A stretch of 64,000 nt of DNA. Origin: Streptomyces sp. NBC_01446 (GTDB lineage Bacteria; Actinomycetota; Actinomycetes; Streptomycetales; Streptomycetaceae). Below the pieces are notes generated by a model. The model had not been told where the DNA came from and searched no databases. It worked only from the letters and a program-made list of their open reading frames with translations. Below, in pieces: positions 42,604 to 50,987 of this stretch; the stretch's first letter is position 1, and each line of letters begins with the position of its first letter. The translations under genes and the position numbers were made by a program. The DNA is taken from contig NZ_JAPEPO010000001.1 in the NCBI RefSeq assembly GCF_026340095.1, positions 5,852,001 to 5,916,000 of the forward strand, written 5' to 3'.

Positions 42604-43992
42604 TCAGGAGAGCCGGCGGACCACATAGGCGGCACCGTGCTCCGCCGGCTCCTCCCCGACGTACTCCTGGCTCCGCATCTCGCACCACGCGGGGATGTCG
42701 AGCCGCGCCGCCTCGTCGTCGGCGAGCACGGTCACGGTCCCGCCCACCGGCACGTCCCCGATCACCTTCGCCAGCTCGATGACGGGGATCGGGCACCGCT
42801 TGCCGAGCGCGTCGACCACGAGGGAGGGCGCACTCGCCGGCGCGGGGGCGGGCGCGGTCACGGCCGTCGCCCCCAGTCGCTCCCGTACCGACGCCACCGT
42901 CCCCGGCAGCACTCCGAGGAACCGCTCGACGTCGTCCCCGGCCGTCCCGAGCGGCAGCGACACCCGTACGTTCCCCTCGCTCAGCACCCCCATCGCCTTG
43001 AGGACATGGCTCGGGGTCAGCGTGCTGCTCGTGCACGAAGATCCGGACGAAACAGAAAAACCGGCCCGGTCCAGCTCGTGCAGCAGAGTCTCTCCGTCGA
43101 CATAGAGACAGGAGAAGGTCACCACGTGCGGCAGCCGCCGCACCGGGTCGCCCACCACCTCGACATCGGGCACGAGCCCCGGCACCCGGGCCCGGATCCG
43201 CTCCGTCAACTCCCGCAGCCGCGCGTCCTCCTCGGCGGCCTCGGCCCGCACCGCCCGCAGTGAGGCCGCCGCCGCCACGACGGCCGGAATGTTCTCGAAC
43301 CCGGCCGCCCGCCCCGACTCCCGCTCGTCGGCCGGGCCTTGGGTCGCGAACCGCACCCCCTTGCGCACGACGAGCAGTCCTACGCCCGCCGGGCCACCCC
43401 ACTTGTGCGCGCTGCCCGCGAGCAGCGACCAGTCGCCCTCGACCGGCCCCCACGCGAGCGACTGCGCCGCGTCCACGAGCAGCGGCACCCCGGCGGCCCG
43501 GCACGCCGCGGCGACCTCGGCCACCGGCTGCACCGTCCCCACCTCGTGGTTGGCGGACTGGAGACAGGCGAGCGCCGTGTCCTCCCTCAGCGCGTCGGCG
43601 TACGCGCCGGGGGAGACGGAACCGGCCCGGTTGACGCCCACCTCGGTCACCGACCCGCCGTCCGCCTCCAGCGCGGCAGCCGAATGGAGTACCGAGGAGT
43701 GCTCGACCGCGGAAACCACCAGATGCCGGCCGACGCGCCGACGTCCCGCGAGCGCGCCGGAGATTCCCACATGCACGGCCCGCGTCCCCGAAGGGGTGAA
43801 AACGAGCTCGTCCGGGCGGCAGCCCACGGCGTCCGCGGCGGCCTCACGGGCCGCGTCCAGCAGCAGCCGGGCCCGCCTCCCCTCGCGGTAGAGCCGGGCG
43901 GGGTCGGCCCACCCCTCGTCCAGCGAGGCGAGCAGCGCCTGCCGGGCCACGGGGTGCAGGGGAGCGGAGGATGCAGCGTCGAAGTAGGACAC
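42604..43992 (-). CDS. Cysteine desulfurase fused to a TusA-type sulfur carrier domain
   Basis: The protein has 462 residues from the GTG at 43992 (weak binding site). Residues about 1-375 form a class V PLP enzyme of the NifS/IscS type: VEHSSVLHSAAALE, the PLP lysine in GSAHKWGGPAG, and the mobile catalytic Cys in SSGSSCTSSTLTPSHVL. After an Ala/Pro linker, residues about 390-462 form a TusA domain (LVVDALGKRCPIPVIELAKVIG) with the CPxP persulfide Cys. It should take sulfur from cysteine and pass it to its own carrier domain. It is divergent from ctaC. Confidence 0.88.
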   Translation of the reverse strand: MSYFDAASSAPLHPVARQALLASLDEGWADPARLYREGRRARLLLDAAREAAADAVGCRPDELVFTPSGTRAVHVGISGALAGRRRVGRHLVVSAVEHSSVLHSAAALEADGGSVTEVGVNRAGSVSPGAYADALREDTALACLQSANHEVGTVQPVAEVAAACRAAGVPLLVDAAQSLAWGPVEGDWSLLAGSAHKWGGPAGVGLLVVRKGVRFATQGPADERESGRAAGFENIPAVVAAAASLRAVRAEAAEEDARLRELTERIRARVPGLVPDVEVVGDPVRRLPHVVTFSCLYVDGETLLHELDRAGFSVSSGSSCTSSTLTPSHVLKAMGVLSEGNVRVSLPLGTAGDDVERFLGVLPGTVASVRERLGATAVTAPAPAPASAPSLVVDALGKRCPIPVIELAKVIGDVPVGGTVTVLADDEAARLDIPAWCEMRSQEYVGEEPAEHGAAYVVRRLS

Positions 43993-44332
43993 ACCGCAAC
44001 GGTAAAGCCCCGGGTGAGCACGGCGTCGGGCCAGGGACGCGGAGGACGGCACGACGCCCACCGCCCGGAGCGCGCCCCGCCGTCGGACCGCTCGCCCCGC
44101 GCCCACCGGACATCCCCCCGATCCCCCGTCAGATCCCCCCGGAACAGCAAGTTCCACCCCTTCTGAGTGACCCGCGGCGCGTTAGGCACCCTCCCCGCGC
44201 GACCCCAATTAGCGTCCAGTAGGGTTTGGTCCGCATAAACATCCAAACCCCTGCCCGTGTGCCAGGGCGGCGAGCGACCAGCGAGACGGCCGTAGCCAAC
44301 CAGCGCGGGCGAGACTCTCGGGAAGGCGCTAC
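43993..44332. other. Promoter region between desulfurase-TusA gene and ctaC
   Basis: These 340 bases separate divergent genes. An inverted repeat with perfect 8-base arms, GGGTTTGG (44222-44229) and CCAAACCC (44243-44250), lies 83-111 bases before ctaC. It could be an operator or a leader hairpin for the ctaCDF operon. The rest is GC-rich, with no convincing gene. Confidence 0.45.
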
Positions 44333-45292
44333 GTGAGTCCCAACGGCTCCGACCGCTCGTCGCGGCGCCCGATGCGGCGGAAGCTGCCGCAGGTGCTGAC
44401 TGCGGGCCTGATCCTGGTAACCGCTACTGGTTGCACATACAAGGACTTTCCTCGTCTTGGTATGCCGACCCCGGTTACGGAAGAAGGTCCCAGGATCCTC
44501 TCCCTCTGGCAGGGCTCGTGGGCGGCAGCGCTCGCCACGGGTGTCCTTGTCTGGGGCCTGATCCTGTGGAGCATCTTCTTCCACCGGCGCAGCCGCACCA
44601 AGATCGAGGTACCTACGCAGACGCGGTACAACATGCCGCTAGAGGCGCTGTACACGGTTGTACCGCTCATCATCGTCTCGGTCCTCTTCTACTTCACGGC
44701 GCGAGACGAGACGAAGCTCCTCAGCCTCGCGGACAAGCCGGCCCACACCATCAACGTGGTCGGCTATCAGTGGAGCTGGGGCTTCAACTACGTCGAGAAC
44801 GTGCCCGGCTCCACGGGTGACGCGAAGACCTCGAAGGAACTGGCCGGCATTCCGGACCGCTTCATCGAGGACTTCCCGGCGAACGCCGGCGGCGTCTACG
44901 AGGCCGGTACGCCGGCATCGAGGAACCCGCAGACGAAGAACCCCGGCCCCACCCTCTGGCTCCCCAAGGGCGAGAAGGTCCGGTTCGTCCTCACCTCGCG
45001 CGACGTCATCCATGACTTCTGGGTGGTGCCGTTCCTGATGAAGCAGGACGTCATTCCGGGCCACACCAACGCCTTCGAGGTGACTCCCAACCGGGAGGGC
45101 ACCTTCCTGGGCAAGTGCGCCGAGCTCTGCGGCGTCGACCACTCGCGCATGCTGTTCAACGTGAAGGTCGTCTCTCCTGAGCGCTACCAGCAGCACCTCA
45201 AGGACCTCGCGAAGAAGGGGCAGACCGGTTACATCCCGTCCGGCATCGCGCAGACGAGCCACGAGAAGAACCGGGAGACGAACAACCTGTGA
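44333..45292 (+). CDS. ctaC: Cytochrome c oxidase subunit II
   Basis: The protein has 319 residues from GTG 44333, with GGGAAGG upstream. The N-terminal signal ends at a lipobox (VTATGC, residues about 29-34). Two membrane helices follow, then the cupredoxin domain with CuA ligands: His in DVIHDFWVVPF and the CAELCGVDHSRM cluster. It takes electrons to the aa3 oxidase; in Actinobacteria these come from the di-heme QcrC. The gene overlaps ctaD by 4 bases (GTGA). Confidence 0.95.
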   Translation: MSPNGSDRSSRRPMRRKLPQVLTAGLILVTATGCTYKDFPRLGMPTPVTEEGPRILSLWQGSWAAALATGVLVWGLILWSIFFHRRSRTKIEVPTQTRYNMPLEALYTVVPLIIVSVLFYFTARDETKLLSLADKPAHTINVVGYQWSWGFNYVENVPGSTGDAKTSKELAGIPDRFIEDFPANAGGVYEAGTPASRNPQTKNPGPTLWLPKGEKVRFVLTSRDVIHDFWVVPFLMKQDVIPGHTNAFEVTPNREGTFLGKCAELCGVDHSRMLFNVKVVSPERYQQHLKDLAKKGQTGYIPSGIAQTSHEKNRETNNL

Positions 45293-47025
45293 GCATCCTC
45301 AACGAACCTCAGGGTGCCGCCGCAGCTGAAGACTCGTACGAGAACGAGCTGCCGGTCAGGCGCAAGCAGCCGGGGAATGTCGTCGTCAAGTGGCTGACCA
45401 CCACTGACCACAAGACGATCGGCACGCTCTACCTGGTCACGTCGTTCGCGTTCTTCTGCATCGGCGGACTCATGGCGCTCTTCATGCGCGCCGAACTCGC
45501 TCGTCCCGGCAACCAGATCATGTCGAACGAGCAGTTCAACCAGGCGTTCACGATGCACGGCACGATCATGCTGCTGATGTTCGCGACGCCGCTGTTCGCC
45601 GGTTTCACGAACTGGATCATGCCGCTGCAGATCGGCGCGCCCGACGTGGCGTTCCCGCGGCTGAACATGTTCGCCTACTGGCTCTACCTGTTCGGCTCGA
45701 CCATCGCCGTCGGCGGTTTCCTCACCCCGCAGGGTGCGGCCGACTTCGGCTGGTTCGCCTACTCCCCGCTGTCGGACGCAGTCCGCAGCCCGGGCATCGG
45801 CGCCGACATGTGGATCATGGGTCTGGCCTTCTCCGGCTTCGGCACGATCCTCGGCGCGGTCAACTTCATCACCACGATCATCTGCATGCGCGCTCCCGGC
45901 ATGACGATGTTCCGCATGCCGATCTTCGTGTGGAACGTGCTGCTGACCGCCGTCCTGGTCCTGCTCGCCTTCCCGGTCCTGGCGGCCGCACTGTTCGCCC
46001 TGGAGGCGGACCGAAAATTCGGCGCCCATGTGTTCGACGCGACCAACGGCGGAGCGTTGCTCTGGCAACACCTCTTCTGGTTCTTCGGACACCCAGAGGT
46101 GTACATCATCGCGTTGCCATTCTTCGGAATCATTTCCGAAGTGATCCCGGTGTTCTCGAGGAAGCCGATGTTCGGCTACTCGGGCCTGATCGGCGCGACC
46201 ATCGCGATCGCGGGTCTGTCCGTGACCGTGTGGGCGCACCACATGTACGTCACCGGCGGCGTGCTGTTGCCGTTCTTCTCCTTCATGACGTTCCTCATCG
46301 CCGTACCGACCGGCGTGAAGTTCTTCAACTGGATCGGCACGATGTGGAAGGGCTCACTGTCCTTCGAGACACCGATGCTCTGGACGATCGGCTTCCTGAT
46401 CACCTTCGTCTTCGGTGGTCTGACCGGCGTCATCCTGGCGGCCCCGCCGCTGGACTTCCACGTCTCGGACTCGTACTTCGTCGTCGCGCACTTCCACTAC
46501 GTCGTCTTCGGCACCGTGGTCTTCGCGATGTTCGCCGGATTCCACTTCTGGTGGCCGAAGTTCACGGGCAAGATGCTCGACGAGCGGCTCGGCAAGATCA
46601 CGTTCTGGACGCTGTTCATCGGCTTCCACGGCACGTTCCTGGTGCAGCACTGGCTGGGCGTCGAGGGCATGCCGCGTCGTTACGCGGACTACCTCGCGGC
46701 CGACGGCTTCACCGCGCTGAACACGATCTCGACGATCTCCTCGTTCCTGCTCGGTCTGTCGATCCTGCCGTTCCTCTACAACGTGTGGAAGACCGCCAAG
46801 TACGGCAAGAAGGTCGAGGTCGACGACCCGTGGGGCTACGGCCGTTCGCTCGAATGGGCGACGTCCTGCCCGCCGCCGCGGCACAACTTCCTCACCCTGC
46901 CGCGCATTCGCAGTGAATCGCCGGCGTTCGACCTGCACCACCCGGAGATCGCCGCGATGGACCAGCTCCAGAACGGCGGCCACGGGGGCAACGCTCTCTC
47001 CGGTGGCAAGGAGGCCGGCAAGTGA
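45289..47025 (+). CDS. ctaD: Cytochrome c oxidase subunit I
   Basis: The protein has 578 residues from GTG 45289, overlapping the ctaC stop. Twelve membrane helices carry the heme-copper ligands: His in FTMHGTIMLLMF, CuB His and cross-linked Tyr in WFFGHPEVYIIALP, the His pair in VWAHHMYVTG and heme ligands in AHFHYVVFG. It reduces oxygen to water and pumps protons. The C-terminal extension after PPPRHNFLTLP is Gly/His rich. Its stop overlaps ctaF (GTGA). Confidence 0.97.
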   Translation: MSILNEPQGAAAAEDSYENELPVRRKQPGNVVVKWLTTTDHKTIGTLYLVTSFAFFCIGGLMALFMRAELARPGNQIMSNEQFNQAFTMHGTIMLLMFATPLFAGFTNWIMPLQIGAPDVAFPRLNMFAYWLYLFGSTIAVGGFLTPQGAADFGWFAYSPLSDAVRSPGIGADMWIMGLAFSGFGTILGAVNFITTIICMRAPGMTMFRMPIFVWNVLLTAVLVLLAFPVLAAALFALEADRKFGAHVFDATNGGALLWQHLFWFFGHPEVYIIALPFFGIISEVIPVFSRKPMFGYSGLIGATIAIAGLSVTVWAHHMYVTGGVLLPFFSFMTFLIAVPTGVKFFNWIGTMWKGSLSFETPMLWTIGFLITFVFGGLTGVILAAPPLDFHVSDSYFVVAHFHYVVFGTVVFAMFAGFHFWWPKFTGKMLDERLGKITFWTLFIGFHGTFLVQHWLGVEGMPRRYADYLAADGFTALNTISTISSFLLGLSILPFLYNVWKTAKYGKKVEVDDPWGYGRSLEWATSCPPPRHNFLTLPRIRSESPAFDLHHPEIAAMDQLQNGGHGGNALSGGKEAGK

Positions 47026-47420
47026 AGGTCCAAGGCAAGATGTTCATCTGGCTGAGCGTCTTCGTGCTCGCCACGGCGATCGTCTACGGCGTGTGGTCGA
47101 AGGAGCCCGCCGGAACCACGGCGCTCTTCCTGGCCTTCGGCCTGTGCATCATGGTCGGCTACTACCTGGCCTTCACGGCCCGGCGGCTCGACACCGGTGC
47201 GCAGGACAACAAGGAGGCCGATGTCGCGGACGACGCCGGTGAGGTGGGCTTCTTCAGCCCGCACAGCTGGCAGCCGCTCGCCCTGGCCATCGGTGGTGCG
47301 CTCGGTTTCATGGGCGTCGTCTTCGGCTGGTGGCTGATGTACTTCTCGGCCCCGATCATCCTGATCGGCCTGTGGGGCTGGGTCTTCGAGTACTACCGCG
47401 GCGAGAACCGGACCCAGTAG
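47022..47420 (+). CDS. ctaF: Cytochrome c oxidase subunit IV (actinobacterial type)
   Basis: The protein has 132 residues from GTG 47022. Four hydrophobic helices (FIWLSVFVLATAIVYGVW, ALFLAFGLCIMVGYYLAF, LALAIGGALGFMGVVFGWWLMYF, PIILIGLWGWVFEYYRG) match the actinobacterial small subunit found after ctaD. It has a structural role in the bcc-aa3 supercomplex. A terminator follows at 47437. Confidence 0.93.
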   Translation: MKVQGKMFIWLSVFVLATAIVYGVWSKEPAGTTALFLAFGLCIMVGYYLAFTARRLDTGAQDNKEADVADDAGEVGFFSPHSWQPLALAIGGALGFMGVVFGWWLMYFSAPIILIGLWGWVFEYYRGENRTQ

Positions 47421-47436
47421 GGCCCGGCCGACGCCG

Positions 47437-47474
47437 AAGGGCCCGGACATTCCTGACGGAGTGTCCGGGCCCTT
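47437..47474 (+). terminator. Terminator of the ctaCDF operon
   Basis: Perfect 13-base arms at 47437-47449 and 47462-47474 enclose a 12-base loop and run into TTT. It starts 16 bases past the ctaF stop. Confidence 0.85.
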
Positions 47475-47553
47475 TCCCGTGCCCCGCACCGGCCGTGCCT
47501 CGGACGGCCCAATCGACGCGCCACGAACGGCCAGGGTTCATACCGTGTTGGTC

Positions 47554-48813
47554 ATGAACCACTCACCGAGAATTCGCACGGTAATGGGCTGCACTCTGCT
47601 GGTGACCGCACTCGGTGCGAGCGTCACGGCCTGCGGCAGCTCCAGTCACCCGCTCTCCGCCAAGCCGTACGACGCGGCGAGCGAGATCAGCTTCGCCGGG
47701 GAGTCCGGGAACAAGAAGGCCGACCCGAACAAGCCCATAGAGATCACCTCGGAGGGCGACGAAGCACGCATCACCGATGTCACTGCCACCGATTCCATAG
47801 GCCGCTATGTCGCGGGCGAACTGTCCGCCGACGGCAGCAGGTGGCACAGCACCGCCCCGCTGGCCGCCGACGCCCACTACACGGTGAACGTGAGCACCGA
47901 GGACGAAGACGGGGCGCCGGGCCGCAAGGTCCTCACCTTCGACACGGGCCACCCGGGCAAGAACAAGTCCCTGAAGGTCACCTTCGGCCCCGAGGCCGGA
48001 AAGTACGGCGTCGGACAGCCCGTCACCGCCGTACTCAGCGCCGCCGTCAAGGACAAGGCCGCACGGGCCGTCGTTGAGAGGGCCCTGAAGGTCGACTCGG
48101 AGCCCGCCGTGGCGGGCTCCTGGACCTGGGTGGACGACAAGACGCTGCACTACCGCCCCGAGGAGTACTGGCCCGCAGGCGCCACCGTGGAGGCGCACAG
48201 CACCCTCAATGGCATAAAGGTCGGCGACGGCCTCTGGGGCGGCGCCTCCAAGCCCCTTCGCCTCACCATCGGCGACCGAATAGAGGCCGTGACCGACGCC
48301 GGCTCCCACTCGATGACCGTCTACCGCAACGGCCGAGTGATCAACACCATCCCCGTCACCACCGGCAAGCCCGGCTTCGAGACCCGCAACGGGGTCAAGG
48401 TGGTGCTCGGCAAGGAACGCTTCGTACAGATGCGCAGCACCAGCATCGGCATCGCCGAGGGCTCGTCGGACTCGTACGACATGCCCGTGTACTTCGCGAC
48501 CCGGGTGACCTGGAGCGGCGAATACGTGCACGCCGCGCCCTGGTCCGCGGGCTCGCAGGGGTACGCCAACGTCAGCCACGGCTGCACCGGCATGAGCACC
48601 AGCAACGCCGAGTGGTTCTTCAACACCGTCCGCATCGGCGACATCGTGAAGGTCATCAACAGCAACGGCGCCCAGATGGACCCGTTCGGCAACGGCTTCG
48701 GCGACTGGAACCTCAGCTGGAAGAACTGGGAGAAGGGCAGCGCCATACAGGCGGTCGCGACCGACAGCGGCCAGAGCGGCGTCCAGACTGCCCGGCTGAG
48801 CCCCGAGGTGTGA
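47554..48813 (+). CDS. L,D-transpeptidase lipoprotein with Ig-like domains
   Basis: The protein has 419 residues from ATG 47554; a GTG nine bases earlier is possible. A signal peptide ends in a lipobox (VTACG, residues about 25-29). Two Ig-like domains cover residues about 50-245. The YkuD catalytic domain ends with the His/Cys motif NVSHGCTGMS, Cys344. It forms 3-3 cross-links in peptidoglycan and is the usual carbapenem-sensitive class in Actinobacteria. It lies between ctaF and the receiver gene without operon linkage; a hairpin follows. Confidence 0.9.
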   Translation: MNHSPRIRTVMGCTLLVTALGASVTACGSSSHPLSAKPYDAASEISFAGESGNKKADPNKPIEITSEGDEARITDVTATDSIGRYVAGELSADGSRWHSTAPLAADAHYTVNVSTEDEDGAPGRKVLTFDTGHPGKNKSLKVTFGPEAGKYGVGQPVTAVLSAAVKDKAARAVVERALKVDSEPAVAGSWTWVDDKTLHYRPEEYWPAGATVEAHSTLNGIKVGDGLWGGASKPLRLTIGDRIEAVTDAGSHSMTVYRNGRVINTIPVTTGKPGFETRNGVKVVLGKERFVQMRSTSIGIAEGSSDSYDMPVYFATRVTWSGEYVHAAPWSAGSQGYANVSHGCTGMSTSNAEWFFNTVRIGDIVKVINSNGAQMDPFGNGFGDWNLSWKNWEKGSAIQAVATDSGQSGVQTARLSPEV

Positions 48814-48843
48814 GACTTCTGACTCCGGACCACACACGCAAGG

Positions 48844-48872
48844 GGCGACCCGCGGCAGCGCTGCGGGTCGCC
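48844..48872. terminator. Hairpin between convergent transpeptidase and receiver genes
   Basis: Perfect 10-base arms GGCGACCCGC (48844-48853) and GCGGGTCGCC (48863-48872) flank a 9-base loop, between the convergent stops at 48813 and 48894. Confidence 0.7.
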
Positions 48873-48893
48873 TCGTCGGCGTGCCGGAGCGCC

Positions 48894-49295
48894 CTACGCC
48901 TCCACGGCGCTCCGCGAGCGCAGCAGAGCGGCCAGTGCGCCCGCGAACTCCACCGGGTCGACCGGCAGCGTCACAGCGGCCTCGGCGCGGCTCCAGGTGG
49001 CCAGCCAGGCATCCTGCGGGCGGCCCATCAGGAGCAGCACCGGCGGGCAGTGGAAGATCTCGTCCTTGATCTGCCGGCAGACGCCCATGCCGCCCGCGGG
49101 AACGGCCTCGCCGTCCAGGACGCAGACGTCGATGCCGCCGCGGTCCAGTTCCTTGAGGACCGCCGGGAGCGTGGCGCACTCGACGAACTCGATCTCGGGG
49201 GCGTCGGCGGCGGGCCTGCGCCCGGTCGCGAGGCGGACCTGTTCGCGGGTGCTTGCGTTGTCGCTGTAGACCAGGACCGTCGCGGTCGACTGCAT
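48894..49295 (-). CDS. Stand-alone degenerate response-regulator receiver protein
   Basis: The protein has 133 residues from ATG 49295, with GGAGG 4 bases upstream. The fold follows a receiver domain: VLVYSDNASTREQVR, DVCVLDGEAVPAGGMGVC (the phospho-acceptor Asp position kept), VLLLMGRPQDAW and AAVTLPVDPVEFAGAL. The conserved Thr/Ser after strand 4 and the Lys before the final Pro are both missing, and the acidic pocket is reduced to one Asp. It has no output domain. It may be a phosphorylation-independent adaptor. It is divergent from ctaE within the respiratory gene cluster. Confidence 0.75.
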   Translation of the reverse strand: MQSTATVLVYSDNASTREQVRLATGRRPAADAPEIEFVECATLPAVLKELDRGGIDVCVLDGEAVPAGGMGVCRQIKDEIFHCPPVLLLMGRPQDAWLATWSRAEAAVTLPVDPVEFAGALAALLRSRSAVEA

Positions 49296-49471
49296 CGTTC
49301 CTCCGAGACTTCGGCGTCTTTGACTCATCAAGGTGGGGAAGCGTTGCGCGGAGCCTACTCCTCCCGACACCCCGTCAACACCGGTTCGGACACCGCCCTG
49401 ATGGGCCATACGGGCTGGACACACCCCACAGACACTCCGAACGGCACCCCCCGGAGTGAGCGCGAGATAAG

Positions 49472-49492
49472 CGACCGACATAATGTCGGTCG
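49472..49492. promoter_or_regulatory. 21-bp perfect palindrome overlapping the ctaE start codon
   Basis: CGACCGACAT (49472-49481), one base, then ATGTCGGTCG (49483-49492). The right arm begins with the ctaE ATG and covers its first three codons. No good ribosome binding site precedes it. In DNA this is a strong operator candidate; in RNA it would form a hairpin hiding the start codon. Confidence 0.55.
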
Positions 49493-50103
49493 TGGCGACA
49501 GCAACGACAGTAGAAACCGGGCACGCGCACCCGTCGGTCAATCGGCCGAACCTCACCAGCGTCGGAACCATCATCTGGCTGAGTTCCGAGCTGATGTTCT
49601 TCGCGGCCCTCTTCGCGATGTACTTCACCCTGCGATCGGTGACCGGACCAGATCACTGGAAGGAAATGGCCGAGTCGCTGAACGTTCCGTTCTCAGCGAC
49701 GAACACCACGATCCTGGTGCTCTCCTCACTGACCTGTCAGCTCGGCGTGTTCGCCGCCGAGCGCGGGGATGTGAAGAAGCTCAGGGCATGGTTCATCGTC
49801 ACCTTCATCATGGGTGCGATCTTCATCGGCGGTCAGATCTTCGAGTACACCGAGCTGGTCAAGAAGGACGGTCTCTCGCTGTCCTCCGACCCGTACGGCT
49901 CGGTGTTCTACCTGACGACTGGCTTCCATGGACTGCACGTGACAGGCGGCCTCATCGCCTTCCTGTTCGTCCTGGGCCGTACATACGCGGCCAGGAAGTT
50001 CACCCATGAGCAGGCGACCGCAGCCATCGTCGTGTCCTATTACTGGCACTTCGTCGATGTCGTCTGGATCGGCCTTTTCGCCACGATCTACTTGATCAAG
50101 TAG
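49483..50103 (+). CDS. ctaE: Cytochrome c oxidase subunit III
   Basis: The protein has 206 residues from ATG 49483. Five membrane helices typical of the short bacterial subunit III are seen (GTIIWLSSELMFFAALFAMYF, ILVLSSLTCQLGVFAAERG, FIMGAIFIGGQIFEYTEL, GFHGLHVTGGLIAFLFVLG, YYWHFVDVVWIGLFATIYL). It completes the aa3 oxidase although it lies apart from ctaCDF, directly ahead of qcrCAB, as is usual in Actinobacteria. A palindrome covers its start codon. Confidence 0.95.
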   Translation: MSVVATATTVETGHAHPSVNRPNLTSVGTIIWLSSELMFFAALFAMYFTLRSVTGPDHWKEMAESLNVPFSATNTTILVLSSLTCQLGVFAAERGDVKKLRAWFIVTFIMGAIFIGGQIFEYTELVKKDGLSLSSDPYGSVFYLTTGFHGLHVTGGLIAFLFVLGRTYAARKFTHEQATAAIVVSYYWHFVDVVWIGLFATIYLIK

Positions 50104-50105
50104 TT

Positions 50106-50127
50106 GGTACGTCGTTCACGACGTACC
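50106..50127 (+). promoter_or_regulatory. Hairpin between ctaE and qcrC
   Basis: Perfect 9-base arms GGTACGTCG (50106-50114) and CGACGTACC (50119-50127) enclose a 4-base loop, two bases past the ctaE stop. It may tune or process the ctaE-qcrCAB message rather than end it, since qcrC follows 50 bases later. Confidence 0.55.
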
Positions 50128-50177
50128 GACTCGTCCAGCAAGCACCGACGCAGAAGATCCTGACACCGGGGTAATCC

Positions 50178-50987
50178 GTGAAAAAGCTCTCCGCACGACG
50201 ACGCCATCCGCTGGCGGCGGTCGTCGTCCTACTCCTCGCGCTGGCGGCCACCGGGGGGCTGTACGCCGCGTTCGCACCCGCGAGCAAGGCGCAGGCCGAC
50301 GAAACCGCCCAGTCCCTCGCCATCGACGAGGGCAAGAAGCTCTACGCCGTCGGCTGCGCCAGCTGCCACGGCACCGGCGGTCAGGGCAGCTCTGACGGTC
50401 CGCCGCTGACGGGCGTGGGCGCCGCGGCCGTCGACTTCCAGGTCGGCACCGGGCGCATGCCTGCGCAGCAGCCCGGCGCGCAGATCCCGAAGAAGAAGGT
50501 CATCTACTCGCAGGCCGAGATCGACCAGCTCGCGGCGTACGTCGCGTCGCTCGGTGCCGGTCCGACCGTCCCGACGAAGAACCAGGTCAGCCCGGAGGGT
50601 GCGGACATCGCCAACGGTGGCGAGCTGTTCCGTACCAACTGCGCGCAGTGCCACAACTTCACCGGTGAGGGCGGCGCGCTGACACACGGCAAGTTCGCGC
50701 CGAGCCTGGAGGGCGTGAGCCCGAAGCACATCTACGAGGCCATGCAGACGGGCCCGCAGAACATGCCGTCCTTCCCCGACACCACGATGCCGGGGAAGAA
50801 CAAGAGGGACATCATCGCGTACATCAACGCGGTCAACGGCGACGAGACCGAGAGCCCCGGTGGTCTGAGCCTGGGCGGGCTCGGCCCCGTCAGTGAAGGC
50901 CTGTTCGCCTGGATCTTCGGTCTCGGCGCGCTGATCGCCGTCGCCGTCTGGGTCGCCGCTCGGACCGCAAAGGCCAAGAAGTCATGA
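50178..50987 (+). CDS. qcrC: Di-heme cytochrome c subunit of the bcc complex
   Basis: The protein has 269 residues from GTG 50178. An N-terminal membrane anchor (residues about 11-33) is followed by two c-type heme sites: CASCH at 60-64 and CAQCH at 155-159. A C-terminal helix ends the protein (GLFAWIFGLGALIAVAVWVAAR). This two-heme QcrC replaces soluble cytochrome c in Actinobacteria, passing electrons straight to CtaC. The gene overlaps qcrA by 4 bases (ATGA). Confidence 0.96.
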   Translation: MKKLSARRRHPLAAVVVLLLALAATGGLYAAFAPASKAQADETAQSLAIDEGKKLYAVGCASCHGTGGQGSSDGPPLTGVGAAAVDFQVGTGRMPAQQPGAQIPKKKVIYSQAEIDQLAAYVASLGAGPTVPTKNQVSPEGADIANGGELFRTNCAQCHNFTGEGGALTHGKFAPSLEGVSPKHIYEAMQTGPQNMPSFPDTTMPGKNKRDIIAYINAVNGDETESPGGLSLGGLGPVSEGLFAWIFGLGALIAVAVWVAARTAKAKKS

